Source: Nonomuraea harbinensis (GTDB lineage: Bacteria; Actinomycetota; Actinomycetes; Streptosporangiales; Streptosporangiaceae). Taken from it: DNA of 64,000 nt. The DNA lies in NCBI RefSeq assembly GCF_019396385.1, contig NZ_JAHKRN010000019.1:1-64000 (forward strand). Direction: 5' to 3'. A program made the position numbers and the translations under genes. Of this stretch, positions 16,601 through 25,681 are shown in pieces. Under the pieces are notes generated by a model. The model had not been told where the DNA came from, ran no database searches, and saw nothing but the letters and a program-made list of their open reading frames with translations. Each line of letters starts with the position of its first letter. The stretch's first letter is position 1.

Positions 16601-17125
16601 ATGCCTGACTGGGAAGCGGTCTTCCTGCCCACCACTCCTCCGGCGGAGCTCGTCGTGCGCGGGACGGTCACCTTCCTGATGCTGCTGGTGCTGATCCGGG
16701 TCACCGGGCAGCGCGAGTCGGGCGGGCTCGGCATCACCGACGTGCTGCTGGTCGTCCTGGTCGCCCAGGCCGCCGCGGGCGGCTTGGCGGGAGACTCCCA
16801 CTCGATCGCCGACGGGTTCGTGCTGGTGGTCACCATCCTGGTGTGGAGCGTCGTCCTCGACGCCGTCGCCTATCGGTGGCCGCGGGCCGCGGCGGTGCTG
16901 AAGGCCCGCCCCCAGCCGCTGATCAAGGACGGCCGGCTGAACCCGAGGGTGATGCGCCGCGAGTTCATGACCAGGGAGGAGGTGTTCAGCCAGCTGCGCC
17001 TGCACGGCATCCGGGATCTCGGCCAGGTCAGCCGCGCCTACCTGGAACCCAACGGGATGATCAGCGTGATCCGCCACGACGACACCGGGACCGACCCGCC
17101 ACCCGCGCCGAAGATGCTCGGCTGA
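16601..17125 (+). CDS. YetF/YcaP-like membrane protein, DUF421 (174 aa)
   Basis: Three hydrophobic helices (residues about 15-90) are followed by the soluble DUF421 domain (RPQPLIKDGRLNPRVMRREF, then LRLHGIRDLGQVSRAYLEPNG). Family members are envelope proteins of unclear function, some linked to spore or stress physiology. It starts 9 bases after the GH13 stop. A 10-bp palindrome GGTAATTACC (16587-16596) overlaps that stop and the possible promoter zone. Confidence 0.85.
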   Translation: MPDWEAVFLPTTPPAELVVRGTVTFLMLLVLIRVTGQRESGGLGITDVLLVVLVAQAAAGGLAGDSHSIADGFVLVVTILVWSVVLDAVAYRWPRAAAVLKARPQPLIKDGRLNPRVMRREFMTREEVFSQLRLHGIRDLGQVSRAYLEPNGMISVIRHDDTGTDPPPAPKMLG

Positions 17126-17131
17126 CGGACC

Positions 17132-18025
17132 CTAGCCCCGCCGGAACGTCTCGGCGTAGCCGTGCAGCGCCTCGACCGCGGCCGCCACGCTCGCGCCAGG
17201 CGGCCGCACCACGAACGAGGTGACGCCCGCCTCCGCCAGGCGGCCCAGGTGGTCGCGGTGCTCCTCGGCGGAACCGCCGTCGATCATGTAGCGGTGCGCC
17301 GGCGTGCGCACCTGCACCTCGACGGCCCTGCCGGCCAGCTCACACACCTCCTCGACGTGCCGGGCGAGCTGCTCCACCGTGGTGATCGCCGCGGTGCGGG
17401 CGGTACGGGCGAGCTCCCCGTCCGTCATGAACGGGCTCCAGCCCTGGTTGCGAGCGGCCCGGCGGCGGGCCAGCGCGCTGTTGCCGCCGATCCAGATGGG
17501 CGGCCCGCCCGGCGTGAGCGGAGCCGGCAGGGCGGCCACGTCACGGCCTTCGAACAGCGGCCCGCTGTGGTCGAACGGCACCTTCCCCCACACGCCCCGC
17601 AGCACCTCGATCGACTCGTCGAAGCGGGCGTTGCGCCCGGCCATGTCCACGCCCATCGCCAGGAACTCCGAGCGCAGGTAACCGGCCCCGGCGACCACGG
17701 TCAGCCGCCCCTCGGACAGCAGGTCGACCGTGGTCAGGCTCTTGGCCAGCAGGAACGGGTTGTGGTACGGGAGCACGAGCAGATGGGTCATCAGCCGGAT
17801 CCGCTCCGACACGGCGGCGCAGTAGCTCAGCGCGGCGATCGGGTCGAGGGCCTCGTGCCCGCCTGCGTCGAGCCACTTCTTCGACGGCGCCGGGTGCTCG
17901 GTGAACCCGACGGCGGCGAAACCCGCCTCCTCCGCCGCCCGCACGACGCGGCGCATCCCGCCGGGGCGGACGAGGGCGGGGTCGTAGCCGGGCGCGCTGA
18001 TCGGGTACTCGACGGTGAACTTCAC
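17132..18025 (-). CDS. LLM-class, F420-type oxidoreductase (297 aa)
   Basis: Luciferase-like TIM-barrel flavin/F420 oxidoreductase. Recognisable segments are EEAGFAAVGFTEHPAP, SERIRLMTHLLVLPYHNP, LTVVAGAGYLRSEFLAMG and PPIWIGGNS. Actinobacterial members with this pattern usually use F420, but no residue here proves it, and the substrate is unknown. The GTG start has AGGAG a few bases upstream. Upstream, TCAAT-N6-ATTGA (18068-18083) is a candidate operator. It converges with the DUF421 gene, 6 bases apart. Confidence 0.85.
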   Translation of the reverse strand: MKFTVEYPISAPGYDPALVRPGGMRRVVRAAEEAGFAAVGFTEHPAPSKKWLDAGGHEALDPIAALSYCAAVSERIRLMTHLLVLPYHNPFLLAKSLTTVDLLSEGRLTVVAGAGYLRSEFLAMGVDMAGRNARFDESIEVLRGVWGKVPFDHSGPLFEGRDVAALPAPLTPGGPPIWIGGNSALARRRAARNQGWSPFMTDGELARTARTAAITTVEQLARHVEEVCELAGRAVEVQVRTPAHRYMIDGGSAEEHRDHLGRLAEAGVTSFVVRPPGASVAAAVEALHGYAETFRRG

Positions 18026-18345
18026 GGGGGCTCCTACGGGCTCCTGGTGGGGAGCTTGGCGTTCTGGTCAATCATTACATTGATACACCAAGCAGTGGTG
18101 ACGTGTCGCGCCCCGGGGCGGCGGCCTTGTCGTGATCTACTTTGTAAAGGCGGTGGGCCGAGGCAACCCCGATATCACAAACGCCAGAACAACACCATCC
18201 GCGACCACTGCGCGAAGTTATTGAGAATTCTAGGTTTCCGCGACTTAGGGCATCAATTGCCGCACAGAACGTCATTGGGCCTCCCTGGTGCCGATGATTC
18301 TTCTTACGATCACATCGGCCAACACGATCTATGAAGGGATCGCGC
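18026..18345. promoter_or_regulatory. divergent, AT-richer regulatory region before the RiPP-like locus
   Basis: 320 bases without a gene, distinctly richer in A/T than its surroundings. Near the oxidoreductase start, TCAAT-CATTAC-ATTGA (18068-18083) is a short inverted repeat resembling a MarR- or TetR-type operator. On the precursor side, TACGAT (18305-18310) is a weak -10 candidate, but I find no well-spaced -35 for it. A ribosome-binding site, GAAGGGA, lies at 18333-18339. I see no further gene. Confidence 0.4.
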
Positions 18346-18408
18346 ATGACGATCGAGATCAGGAAGGTCGAAGAAGTCGAGACCACAGGTAACAGCAACA
18401 GCTGCTGA
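18346..18408 (+). CDS. putative RiPP precursor peptide (20 aa)
   Basis: ATG at 18346 with GAAGGGA 6 bases upstream, TGA at 18406-18408. The product is MTIEIRKVEEVETTGNSNSC. A charged, strand-prone leader (TIEIRKVEEVE) runs into a short polar end, TTGNSNSC, with a C-terminal Cys. The gene is too short for standard gene finders. Support comes from context: a strong hairpin follows at once, then an E1-like adenylating enzyme and an M50 protease on the same strand. This is the layout of a peptide-modification locus. An in-frame ATG at 18331 would add MKGSR but lacks a ribosome-binding site. I do not recognise a known precursor family. Both the function and the leader/core border are inference. 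Confidence 0.6.
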   Translation: MTIEIRKVEEVETTGNSNSC

Positions 18409-18414
18409 ACTGTC

Positions 18415-18441
18415 GCGGGGCCCTCTTTGCGAGGGCCCCGC
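18415..18441 (+). terminator. attenuator-like hairpin after the precursor gene
   Basis: GCGGGGCCCTC (18415-18425) and GAGGGCCCCGC (18431-18441) form a perfect 11-bp stem with loop TTTGC, starting 7 bases after the precursor stop. No T-run follows. Between a precursor and its enzymes such a hairpin typically lowers read-through, giving more peptide than enzyme. Confidence 0.7.
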
Positions 18442-18466
18442 CTTCGTGCTTACGGGAGTCTTCTTC

Positions 18467-19516
18467 ATGCCCAGGATTCAGGTGAATCCGGCTTTTCCCC
18501 TTTTCATTGATGATTTGCGTGAGCGGGTGCGGCTGGGGGATTTCCCGCCGACGGGCCTGGTCCTCGACCCGGCGGCGGCGCCGTTGCGCCGGCTGATCCG
18601 GCTGTGCGCCCGTGAGCCGGTGGAGCGGGCCGATCTGTACGCGCTGCTCGGCGAGGTGCCTCCGGCCGAGATCGACGCGGCCGTGGCGCGGCTGCTGGAG
18701 GCGCGCATCCTGGTCACCGCCGACGATCTCGACGCGCTGGCGGCCGACGCGGGGCTCTCCCGGTTCGCGCTCTTCCTGTCGATGTTCCGGCCGGCCGCCG
18801 AGGTGACGGCCGTGCTCGGCGAGTTGCGGCGTACGCATGTGGCGGTGCTCGGCGCGGGGGCGATCGGGGGCGCCGTGGCGCTGCAGCTGGCGACCAGCGG
18901 GGTGGGGCGGTTGACGCTGGTCGACGACGACCGGGTGGAGGCGAGCAACCTGCATCGCCAGTACCTGTACACGGCCGGGGACGTGGGTGAGCTCAAGACG
19001 GTGGCGGCGGCGCGGCGGCTGCGGGCGCACCGTCCCGGTGTGCGGGTGGACACCGTCGAGCGGCGCATCGGCGGGCCGCGGGACGTGGTGGTGGCCGCCG
19101 ATCTGGTGGTCAGCACGGTGGACACGCCGCAGCCGCACATCGCGCGCTGGGTGAACCGGGCGTGTGTGGAGGCGGGGGTGCCGTTCGTGACGGGCGGGTT
19201 CAACCAGCACGTGGGGCTGGTGGGGCCGCTCGTCGTACCCGGCAAGACGGGTTGCCTGTCGTGTCAGGAGCGTTCGCTGGCCGCCCGCTATGGCCGGACG
19301 GAGTTGCCCACCGGGGACAACCCGGGGCGGGTGATCCCGTCGTTCGGGCCGTTGTGCCAGATCGTGGCCGGGATGCTGGCCTCGGAGGTGCTCCGCTATC
19401 TGACGGGTGCGGGCACGCCGGCGGTGGAGGGCCGGAGCGTGTGGCTCGATCTGCTGACGTTGACGACCACGACGAGGGAGTTCCACCGGCATGACCGGTG
19501 CGGGGTCTGCGGGTGA
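18467..19516 (+). CDS. ThiF/MoeB E1-like adenylating enzyme (349 aa)
   Basis: ATP-dependent adenylator of a carboxylate, probably the C terminus of the upstream peptide. Residues 1-110 are a non-catalytic region that may bind the peptide. The E1 core has the nucleotide motif GAGAIGG (129-135), VDDDRVEASNLHRQ (acidic loop, Arg, Asn, Arg, Gln at 152-165), Lys177 and Asp219. Two Cys pairs (C263/C266 and C345/C348) form the structural zinc site of ThiF/MoeB proteins. Every residue expected for adenylation is present. The ATG at 18467 has GGGAG 8 bases upstream. Its end overlaps the M50 gene (GTGA). A house-keeping ThiF/MoeB role is unlikely given the N-terminal domain and partners. Confidence 0.85.
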   Translation: MPRIQVNPAFPLFIDDLRERVRLGDFPPTGLVLDPAAAPLRRLIRLCAREPVERADLYALLGEVPPAEIDAAVARLLEARILVTADDLDALAADAGLSRFALFLSMFRPAAEVTAVLGELRRTHVAVLGAGAIGGAVALQLATSGVGRLTLVDDDRVEASNLHRQYLYTAGDVGELKTVAAARRLRAHRPGVRVDTVERRIGGPRDVVVAADLVVSTVDTPQPHIARWVNRACVEAGVPFVTGGFNQHVGLVGPLVVPGKTGCLSCQERSLAARYGRTELPTGDNPGRVIPSFGPLCQIVAGMLASEVLRYLTGAGTPAVEGRSVWLDLLTLTTTTREFHRHDRCGVCG

Positions 19517-20583
19517 ACACCGATCTGTCGTTCCTGACGGTGGTGGCTGACGGGCCGGACGACTACGTGATCGGCAACGGGGAGACGTTCGTGCACGTGC
19601 CGGCGGTGGCGGCGGCGGTGGTGTCGGCGCTCGACGGCACGCGGACGGTGGCGCAGGCGCGTGAGCGGGTGCGGGCCGAGCGGGGGGTGGACGTGGACGT
19701 GGCCGCCTTCGTCGGCGGCTTGGCGGACGCGGGGTTGATGAGACGGCCGGAGCGGCGGCCGAACGTGTGGGACCGGATCCGGCCGCGGCAGGTGGCCTGG
19801 TTCTTCTCCCGTCCGGCCGACGTCGTGCTGGTGCTGCTCACCGGGTGTGCGGTGGCCGCCGCGGTGGCCGAGCCGAGGGCGCGGCCCGGGGTGTCGTCGC
19901 TGGTGTGGCCGGGCAGTCTGTCGTTCACGCTGGCGTTCGCGGCGGGGTCGTGGGCGCTGGTGCTGCTGCACGAGCTGGGGCATGTGGCCGCCGCGCGGTC
20001 GCTGGGCGTGCGGGCGGAGTTGTCGCTGGGTACGCGGTTGCAGTTCCTGGTGGTGCAGACGCGGATCACCGGGGTGTGGGGGGTGCCGCGGCGGGCGCGC
20101 TATCGCGCTCATCTGGCGGGGATGCGGGTGGACTGGGTGCTGATCTGCGGGTCGGCGTGCGTGCTGTACGTGACCGAGTCGGCACCGGCGCGGCTGGTGA
20201 TGGTGATCTGTCTGGCGCAGGTGGTCTGGCAGTTCCTCTTCTTCATGCGTACGGATGTGTACTACGTCTTCGCGAACGCGACGGGGAACAAGAATTTGAT
20301 GGCGGACGCGCAGGCGTATCTGCGTGGGCGGGGTGGTGGGGCGCGTCGGAGTGTGCGGGTGTACGCGTGGTTCGTGGTTGTGGGGCGGGTGCTGGGGTTG
20401 GCGTTTTTCGCCCTTTATACGGTGCCGATCACGGTGGCGGTGGTTCGCCGGGCGATGGGGGAGTTGGCTTCGGGGGCATTGTGGGAACCGGTGGCCGCGC
20501 TCGTGGTGATCGCTGCGGGTTGGGTGCTTTATCTGGTGATTCTGGTCCGCCGTTTCTTGGGGTGGGTGCGGAATTCGTCCTGA
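19513..20583 (+). CDS. M50-family membrane metalloprotease with PqqD-like N terminus (356 aa)
   Basis: Intramembrane zinc protease of the site-2/YydH-like type found in peptide-modification loci. Residues about 15-77 resemble a PqqD-like, leader-binding winged helix (VIGNGETFVHVPAVAAAVV, LDGTRTVAQA, VAAFVGGLADAGLM). About six helices follow. The zinc motif HELGH is at 153-157, and the third-ligand region is MRTDVYYVF (Asp248). The GTG start at 19513 overlaps the E1 stop, implying coupled synthesis in fixed ratio. It probably removes the leader of the 20-aa peptide and may help export it, as no dedicated transporter is visible. The substrate is inferred. Confidence 0.82.
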   Translation: MNTDLSFLTVVADGPDDYVIGNGETFVHVPAVAAAVVSALDGTRTVAQARERVRAERGVDVDVAAFVGGLADAGLMRRPERRPNVWDRIRPRQVAWFFSRPADVVLVLLTGCAVAAAVAEPRARPGVSSLVWPGSLSFTLAFAAGSWALVLLHELGHVAAARSLGVRAELSLGTRLQFLVVQTRITGVWGVPRRARYRAHLAGMRVDWVLICGSACVLYVTESAPARLVMVICLAQVVWQFLFFMRTDVYYVFANATGNKNLMADAQAYLRGRGGGARRSVRVYAWFVVVGRVLGLAFFALYTVPITVAVVRRAMGELASGALWEPVAALVVIAAGWVLYLVILVRRFLGWVRNSS

Positions 20584-20739
20584 CAGACTGCGAAAAGCAC
20601 AGTTTTCAACTATGTCAGGAAAAATCACGACGCCCACTGTCGGCCGGCGCCCCGCGTGCGCCCCTCGGCCCCCGCCCCGCGGATCCCTCGCGCGCCGGGG
20701 GCGGGCCACGAAGATGATCGCTGTTTGATCCTTATTGAT

Positions 20740-20753
20740 GGGACTAAAGACCC
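20740..20753 (+). promoter_or_regulatory. DosR-like box before narK
   Basis: GGGACTAAAGACCC matches 13 of 14 core positions of the published mycobacterial DosR consensus GGGACTWWAGTCCC (recalled from literature). It lies 68 bases before the narK start. A possible -10, TAGCGT, is at 20794-20799. Confidence 0.75.
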
Positions 20754-20821
20754 TTAAGTGGGCATGGTGCAGTCCAGAAGACTGAGGTGGCCCTAGCGTC
20801 CGACCGGAGGTGGTCCCCGCC

Positions 20822-22018
20822 ATGCCTGCCGCACCGTCACCCGCCGCGGTCACGTCCACGGCGAGCCGTGTGACCGCGCTGATCCTGGCCACGATCGCGT
20901 TCGCGGTGAACTTCTGGGCCTGGGCCCTGCTGAGCCCGCTCGGCCCCGTCTACCAGCGGTCCCTCGGGCTGAGCGCCACCGCGGTGTCGGTGCTGGTGGC
21001 CGTGCCGGTGATCGTCGGGTCGCTGGGCCGCATCGTGCTCGGCGCGCTGACCGACCGTTACGGCGGCCGGCTGGTGTTCGGCGTGACGACGTTGATCGGC
21101 GTGATCCCCGTCGTCTTCCTCGCCTTCGTGGAGACGTACTCGCTGCTGCTGGTGGGCGGGTTGCTGCTGGGCCTGACCGGTGCGACGTTCGCGATCGGCG
21201 TCCCGTTCGTCAACGCCTGGTTCCCGCCGGAGCGGCGTGGCCTGGCGCTGGGCGTCTTCGGCATGGGCAACATCGGCACCGCCATCTCCGGGTTCGCCAC
21301 CCCGTGGCTGGCCGACGAGTTCGGCCGGCGCGCCCCCTTCTACGTGGTCGCGGCGGCGCTCGCCGTGACGGGCGTGGTCTTCCTGCTGGTGGGGCGGGAC
21401 GCCCCCGGCGTGAAACCGGCCGCGGAGCCGTTCCTCAAGAGGTTCACCGCCGCCGCCCGGATGCGGGTCACGGTGGAACTGGCCGGGATGTACGCGCTCA
21501 CCTTCGGTGGTTTCGTCGCGTTCGGCGTCTACCTGCCGCTGTATCTGCAGAGCGTGTACGGGCTGACGGTGGCGGACGCGGCGGCCCGCGCGGCGGGGTT
21601 CGTGGTGCTGGCCACGCTCGCCCGCCCGGTGGGCGGCTGGCTGTCGGACCGGGTCGGCGGCGAGTCCGTGCTGGCGTACGTGCTGGCGGTGGTGTTCGCG
21701 TGCGCGATCGTGGTCTCGTTCGCGCCCGGGATGCCGGTGGCCACGGTCGGCTTCCTGGCGATGGCGGCGGCGCTCGGGCTGGGCAACGGCGCGGTGTTCG
21801 CCATCCTGGGCCGGGCCGTCCCGGTCGCGATGGTCGGCAGCGCCACCGGTGTGGTGGGCGCGGCCGGCGGCCTCGGCGGGTTCCTGCCGCCGATCGTGAT
21901 GGGGCTGATCTTTCAGGCGACGGGTTCGTACTCGATCGGGTTGATGCTGCTGGCCGCCATGGCTTTCGGCGCCTTCGTTTACTGCTGGTTCATTCTGCGC
22001 CCCCGCGCGCACCCCTAA
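20822..22018 (+). CDS. narK: NarK-type nitrate/nitrite transporter (398 aa)
   Basis: MFS transporter importing nitrate and/or exporting nitrite for the respiratory reductase encoded next. The two glycine-rich nitrate-signature stretches are visible: GNIGTAISGFATPWL in helix 5 and GAAGGLGGFLPPIVMG in helix 11, along with about twelve hydrophobic helices. The ATG at 20822 has GGAGGTGG at ideal spacing; the GTG at 20810 is less likely. narG follows 15 bases later, so narKGHJI is one operon. A strong DosR-like box upstream indicates low-oxygen induction. Confidence 0.9.
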   Translation: MPAAPSPAAVTSTASRVTALILATIAFAVNFWAWALLSPLGPVYQRSLGLSATAVSVLVAVPVIVGSLGRIVLGALTDRYGGRLVFGVTTLIGVIPVVFLAFVETYSLLLVGGLLLGLTGATFAIGVPFVNAWFPPERRGLALGVFGMGNIGTAISGFATPWLADEFGRRAPFYVVAAALAVTGVVFLLVGRDAPGVKPAAEPFLKRFTAAARMRVTVELAGMYALTFGGFVAFGVYLPLYLQSVYGLTVADAAARAAGFVVLATLARPVGGWLSDRVGGESVLAYVLAVVFACAIVVSFAPGMPVATVGFLAMAAALGLGNGAVFAILGRAVPVAMVGSATGVVGAAGGLGGFLPPIVMGLIFQATGSYSIGLMLLAAMAFGAFVYCWFILRPRAHP

Positions 22019-22033
22019 CAGAAAGAGAGCCAC

Positions 22034-25000
22034 ATGTCGGGCATGGACGGGCCTCTCACCGATGCCCTGCTCCGGCTGGGACGTTATCTGCACCCCGGCA
22101 CGATGTCCCCTGACCTGCGAACACTGCACCAGATCGGCGGCCGTCAGGCCGACGCGTTCTACCGTGACCGGTGGAGTCACGACAAGGTCGTGCGGTCGAC
22201 GCACGGCGTGAACTGCACCGGTTCCTGCTCGTGGAAGGTGTACGTCAAGGACGGCGTGATCACCTGGGAGGCGCAGCAGACCGACTACCCGAGCGTGGGC
22301 GGGGACCGGCCGGAGTACGAGCCGCGCGGCTGCCCGCGCGGGGCCGCCTTCTCCTGGTACACCTACTCGCCGACCCGGGTGCGTTTCCCGTACGCGCGCG
22401 GCGTGCTGGTGTCGATGTACCGGGAGGCGAAGGCGCGGCTGGGCGACCCGGTCGCGGCCTGGGCGGAGATCACCACCGATCCGGGCAAGCGCCACCGCTA
22501 CCAGTCGGCGCGCGGCAAGGGCGGGCTGGTGCGGGTCTCCTGGGACGAGGCGACCGAGATGATCGCGGCCGCGCACGTGCACACGATCAAGACGTACGGG
22601 CCGGACCGGGTGGCCGGGTTCTCCCCGATCCCGGCCATGTCGATGGCCTCGCACGCGGTCGGTTCCCGGTTCGTCTCGCTGATCGGCGGGGCGATGCTGT
22701 CGTTCTACGACTGGTACGCCGACCTGCCGGTGGCCTCGCCGCAGGTGTTCGGCGACCAGACGGACGTGCCGGAGTCGGCCGACTGGTGGGACGCCTCGTA
22801 CCTGATGTTGTGGGGCTCGAACGTGCCCGTCACCCGCACCCCGGACGCGCACTACATGACCGAGGCGCGCTACCGCGGGCAGAAGGTCGTGGTGATGTCG
22901 CCGGACTTCAGCGACGCCGCGAAGTTCGCCGACGAGTGGCTGGCCCCGCATCCGGGCACCGACGGGGCGCTGGCGATGGCGATGGGGCACGTGATCCTCA
23001 AGGAGTTCTTCGTCGACTCCGCCACCCCGTACTTCGCCGACTACGTGCGCCGCTACACGGATCTGCCGTTCCTGGTGCGGCTGCGCGAGCGCGAGCCCGG
23101 CCAGTACGTGCCGGACAAGTTCCTCACGGCCGCCGATCTCGGGCAGGAAGGCAAGGAGGCGGCGTTCAGCACGGCGGTGTGGGACGCGGACGCGGGTGAG
23201 GTCGCCGTCCCGAACGGCTCGCTCGGGTTCCGCTTCTCCGAGCAGGGCCAGGGCCGGTGGAACCTGGACCTGGGCGAGGTGTCGCCGGCGCTGACCATGC
23301 TCGACACGGGCGAGTCGGTCCCGGTGGGCCTGCCCCGTTTCGACGGGGCCGAGAGCGGCGTGCTGGAGCGCGGCGTGCCGGTGCGGCGCGTCGGCGACCA
23401 CCTGGTGACCACGGTGTTCGACCTGCTGCTGGCCCAGTACGGGGTGCGCCGCGGCGGGCTGCCGGGCCGCTGGCCCCAGGGGTACGACGACGCGGGCGAG
23501 CCGTACACGCCGGCCTGGCAGGAGGCGATCACGTCGGTGCCGGCGGCGAAGGCGACGCGGATCGCCCGCGAGTTCGCCCGCAACGCCGAGGAGTCCGGCG
23601 GCCGGTCGATGATCATCATGGGGGCCGGGGCGAACCACTGGTTCCATTCCGACACGATCTACCGGGCGTTCCTGGCGCTGGTGACGCTCACCGGCTGCCA
23701 GGGCGTCAACGGCGGCGGCTGGGCCCACTACGTCGGCCAGGAGAAGTGCCGGCCGGTCACCGGGTGGGCGCATCTGGCCTCGGGCGGCGACTGGTCGAGG
23801 CCGCCGCGCCAGATGATCGGCACCGCTTACTGGTATCTGCACACCGACCAGTGGCGTTACGACACCTACAAGGCGGACGTGGTGTCCTCGCCGCTGGGCG
23901 ACGGCGTGTTCGCCGGCAAGACCACGGCGGACCTGCTGTCGCAGTCGGCGCGGCTGGGCTGGATGCCGTCGTACCCGACGTTCGGCCGCAACCCGCTCGA
24001 CCTGGCGGACGAGGCGCGGGCCGCGGGGCAGGAGCCGGGCCCGTACATCGCGGAGAAGGTGGCCTCCGGTGAGCTGGGGTTCGCCTGCGAGGACCCGGAC
24101 GCGCCGGAGAACTGGCCGCGGGTGCTGACCGTGTGGCGGGCCAACCTGCTGGGCTCCTCGGCGAAGGGCGACGAGTACTTCCTGCGCCACCTGCTCGGCA
24201 CCGACGCCTCGCTGCGCGCGCGGGAGGCGGGGCCCCGCCAGCGGCCCGAGGGCGTCGCCTGGCGGGAGGAGGCGCCGCGGGGCAAGCTCGACCTGCTGCT
24301 GTCGCTCGACTTCCGGATGACCTCCACCACGCTGTTCTCCGACATCGTGCTGCCGGCCGCGACCTGGTACGAGAAGCACGACCTGTCCTCGACGGACATG
24401 CATCCGTTCGTGCACTCGTTCAACCCGGCGATCGACCCGCCGTGGCAGACCCGCAGCGACTTCACCGCCTTCCACACCATCGCCCGCGCCTTCAGCACGC
24501 TGGCCGCCGAGCACCTGGGCACGCGGACCGACCTGGTGGCGATGCCGCTGATCCACGACACCCCCGACGAGCTGGCCACCCCGCACGGGCGGGTGCGCGA
24601 CTGGCGGCGGACCGGCGAGACGCCGACGCCGGGCCTGGACTTCCCGAAGATCGTCGAAGTGGAGCGGGACTACGCGGCCATCGCCGCGAAGATGGCCTCC
24701 CTCGGCCCGCTCGCCGAGCGGCTGGGCGCCACCACCAAGGGCATCACCTACGACCTGAGCGGCGAGATCGACCGGCTGCGGCGGATCAACGGGTCCACCG
24801 CGGACGGCCGGCCGTCGCTGGCGCGGGACGTGGACCTGTGCGAGGCCATCCTGGCCTTGTCGGGCACCACCAACGGGCGGCTGGCCGCGCAGGGGTTCGC
24901 CACGCTGTCGCGGCGCACCGGCACCTCCTTCGACGGGCTGGCCGAGGAGCACCGGCACATCACGTTCGCCGACACGCAGGCGCGCCCCGTCCCGGTGATC

Positions 25001-25681
25001 ACCTCGCCGGAGTGGTCGGGCAGCGAGAGCGGCGGCCGTCGTTACTCGGCGTTCACGATCAACGTCGAGCATCGCAAGCCCTGGCACACGCTCACCGGGC
25101 GGCAGCACTTCTACCTGGACCACGACTGGATGCAGGAGGCGGGTGAGGCGCTGCCGGTCTACCGGCCGCCGCTGAACATGACGGCCATGTTCGGCGAGCC
25201 CGGGATCGGCGACTCGACGGCGGAGGGGATCACGGTGCGGTATCTGACGCCGCACTCCAAGTGGTCCATCCACTCCGAGTATCAGGACAACCTGCTCATG
25301 CTGACGCTGTCGCGCGGCGGGCCGAACATCTGGATGAGCCCCGCCGACGCGGCCAAGGCCGGCATCGCGGACAACGACTGGATCGAGGCGGTCAACCGCA
25401 ACGGCGTGGTCGTGGCGCGCGCCGTCGTCTCCCACCGGATGCCCGAGGGGACCGTGTACATGTACCACGCGCAGGAGCGGGTGGTGGACGTGCCCAAGAG
25501 CGAGACGTCTGGCCGGCGCGGCGGCATCCACAACTCGCTCACCCGGCTGCTGGTCAAACCCACCCACCTCATCGGCGGCTACGCCCAGCTGTCGTTCGCG
25601 TTCAACTACCTCGGCCCCACCGGCAACCAGCGCGACGAGGTGACCGTGATCCGGCGGCGCTCCCAGGAGGTGGACTACTGA
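22034..25681 (+). CDS. narG: respiratory nitrate reductase alpha subunit (1215 aa)
   Basis: Catalytic subunit reducing nitrate to nitrite with quinol-derived electrons at a bis-MGD molybdenum centre on the cytoplasmic side. The FS0 cluster ligands are in HGVNCTGSCSWKVYVKDG and RGCPRGA. The Mo-ligand region reads SFYDWYADLPVASPQ, followed by GDQTDVPESADWW, which is diagnostic of NarG. The length is normal for the family. There is no twin-arginine signal peptide, as expected for a cytoplasm-facing NarG. Its stop overlaps the narH start (TGATG). Confidence 0.97.
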   Translation: MSGMDGPLTDALLRLGRYLHPGTMSPDLRTLHQIGGRQADAFYRDRWSHDKVVRSTHGVNCTGSCSWKVYVKDGVITWEAQQTDYPSVGGDRPEYEPRGCPRGAAFSWYTYSPTRVRFPYARGVLVSMYREAKARLGDPVAAWAEITTDPGKRHRYQSARGKGGLVRVSWDEATEMIAAAHVHTIKTYGPDRVAGFSPIPAMSMASHAVGSRFVSLIGGAMLSFYDWYADLPVASPQVFGDQTDVPESADWWDASYLMLWGSNVPVTRTPDAHYMTEARYRGQKVVVMSPDFSDAAKFADEWLAPHPGTDGALAMAMGHVILKEFFVDSATPYFADYVRRYTDLPFLVRLREREPGQYVPDKFLTAADLGQEGKEAAFSTAVWDADAGEVAVPNGSLGFRFSEQGQGRWNLDLGEVSPALTMLDTGESVPVGLPRFDGAESGVLERGVPVRRVGDHLVTTVFDLLLAQYGVRRGGLPGRWPQGYDDAGEPYTPAWQEAITSVPAAKATRIAREFARNAEESGGRSMIIMGAGANHWFHSDTIYRAFLALVTLTGCQGVNGGGWAHYVGQEKCRPVTGWAHLASGGDWSRPPRQMIGTAYWYLHTDQWRYDTYKADVVSSPLGDGVFAGKTTADLLSQSARLGWMPSYPTFGRNPLDLADEARAAGQEPGPYIAEKVASGELGFACEDPDAPENWPRVLTVWRANLLGSSAKGDEYFLRHLLGTDASLRAREAGPRQRPEGVAWREEAPRGKLDLLLSLDFRMTSTTLFSDIVLPAATWYEKHDLSSTDMHPFVHSFNPAIDPPWQTRSDFTAFHTIARAFSTLAAEHLGTRTDLVAMPLIHDTPDELATPHGRVRDWRRTGETPTPGLDFPKIVEVERDYAAIAAKMASLGPLAERLGATTKGITYDLSGEIDRLRRINGSTADGRPSLARDVDLCEAILALSGTTNGRLAAQGFATLSRRTGTSFDGLAEEHRHITFADTQARPVPVITSPEWSGSESGGRRYSAFTINVEHRKPWHTLTGRQHFYLDHDWMQEAGEALPVYRPPLNMTAMFGEPGIGDSTAEGITVRYLTPHSKWSIHSEYQDNLLMLTLSRGGPNIWMSPADAAKAGIADNDWIEAVNRNGVVVARAVVSHRMPEGTVYMYHAQERVVDVPKSETSGRRGGIHNSLTRLLVKPTHLIGGYAQLSFAFNYLGPTGNQRDEVTVIRRRSQEVDY

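Noticed and set aside
20822..22018. The MFS gene after the M50 protease as the peptide exporter of the RiPP-like locus
   Set aside because: It carries NarK nitrate-signature motifs, its own DosR-like box and tight linkage to narG, so it belongs to nitrate respiration.
20837..25567. A 1,576-codon open frame on the minus strand opposite narK/narG
   Set aside because: It is Arg/His/Gly/Pro/Gln-rich without any family motif, and the opposite strand encodes perfect NarK and NarG. It is a shadow caused by high GC.
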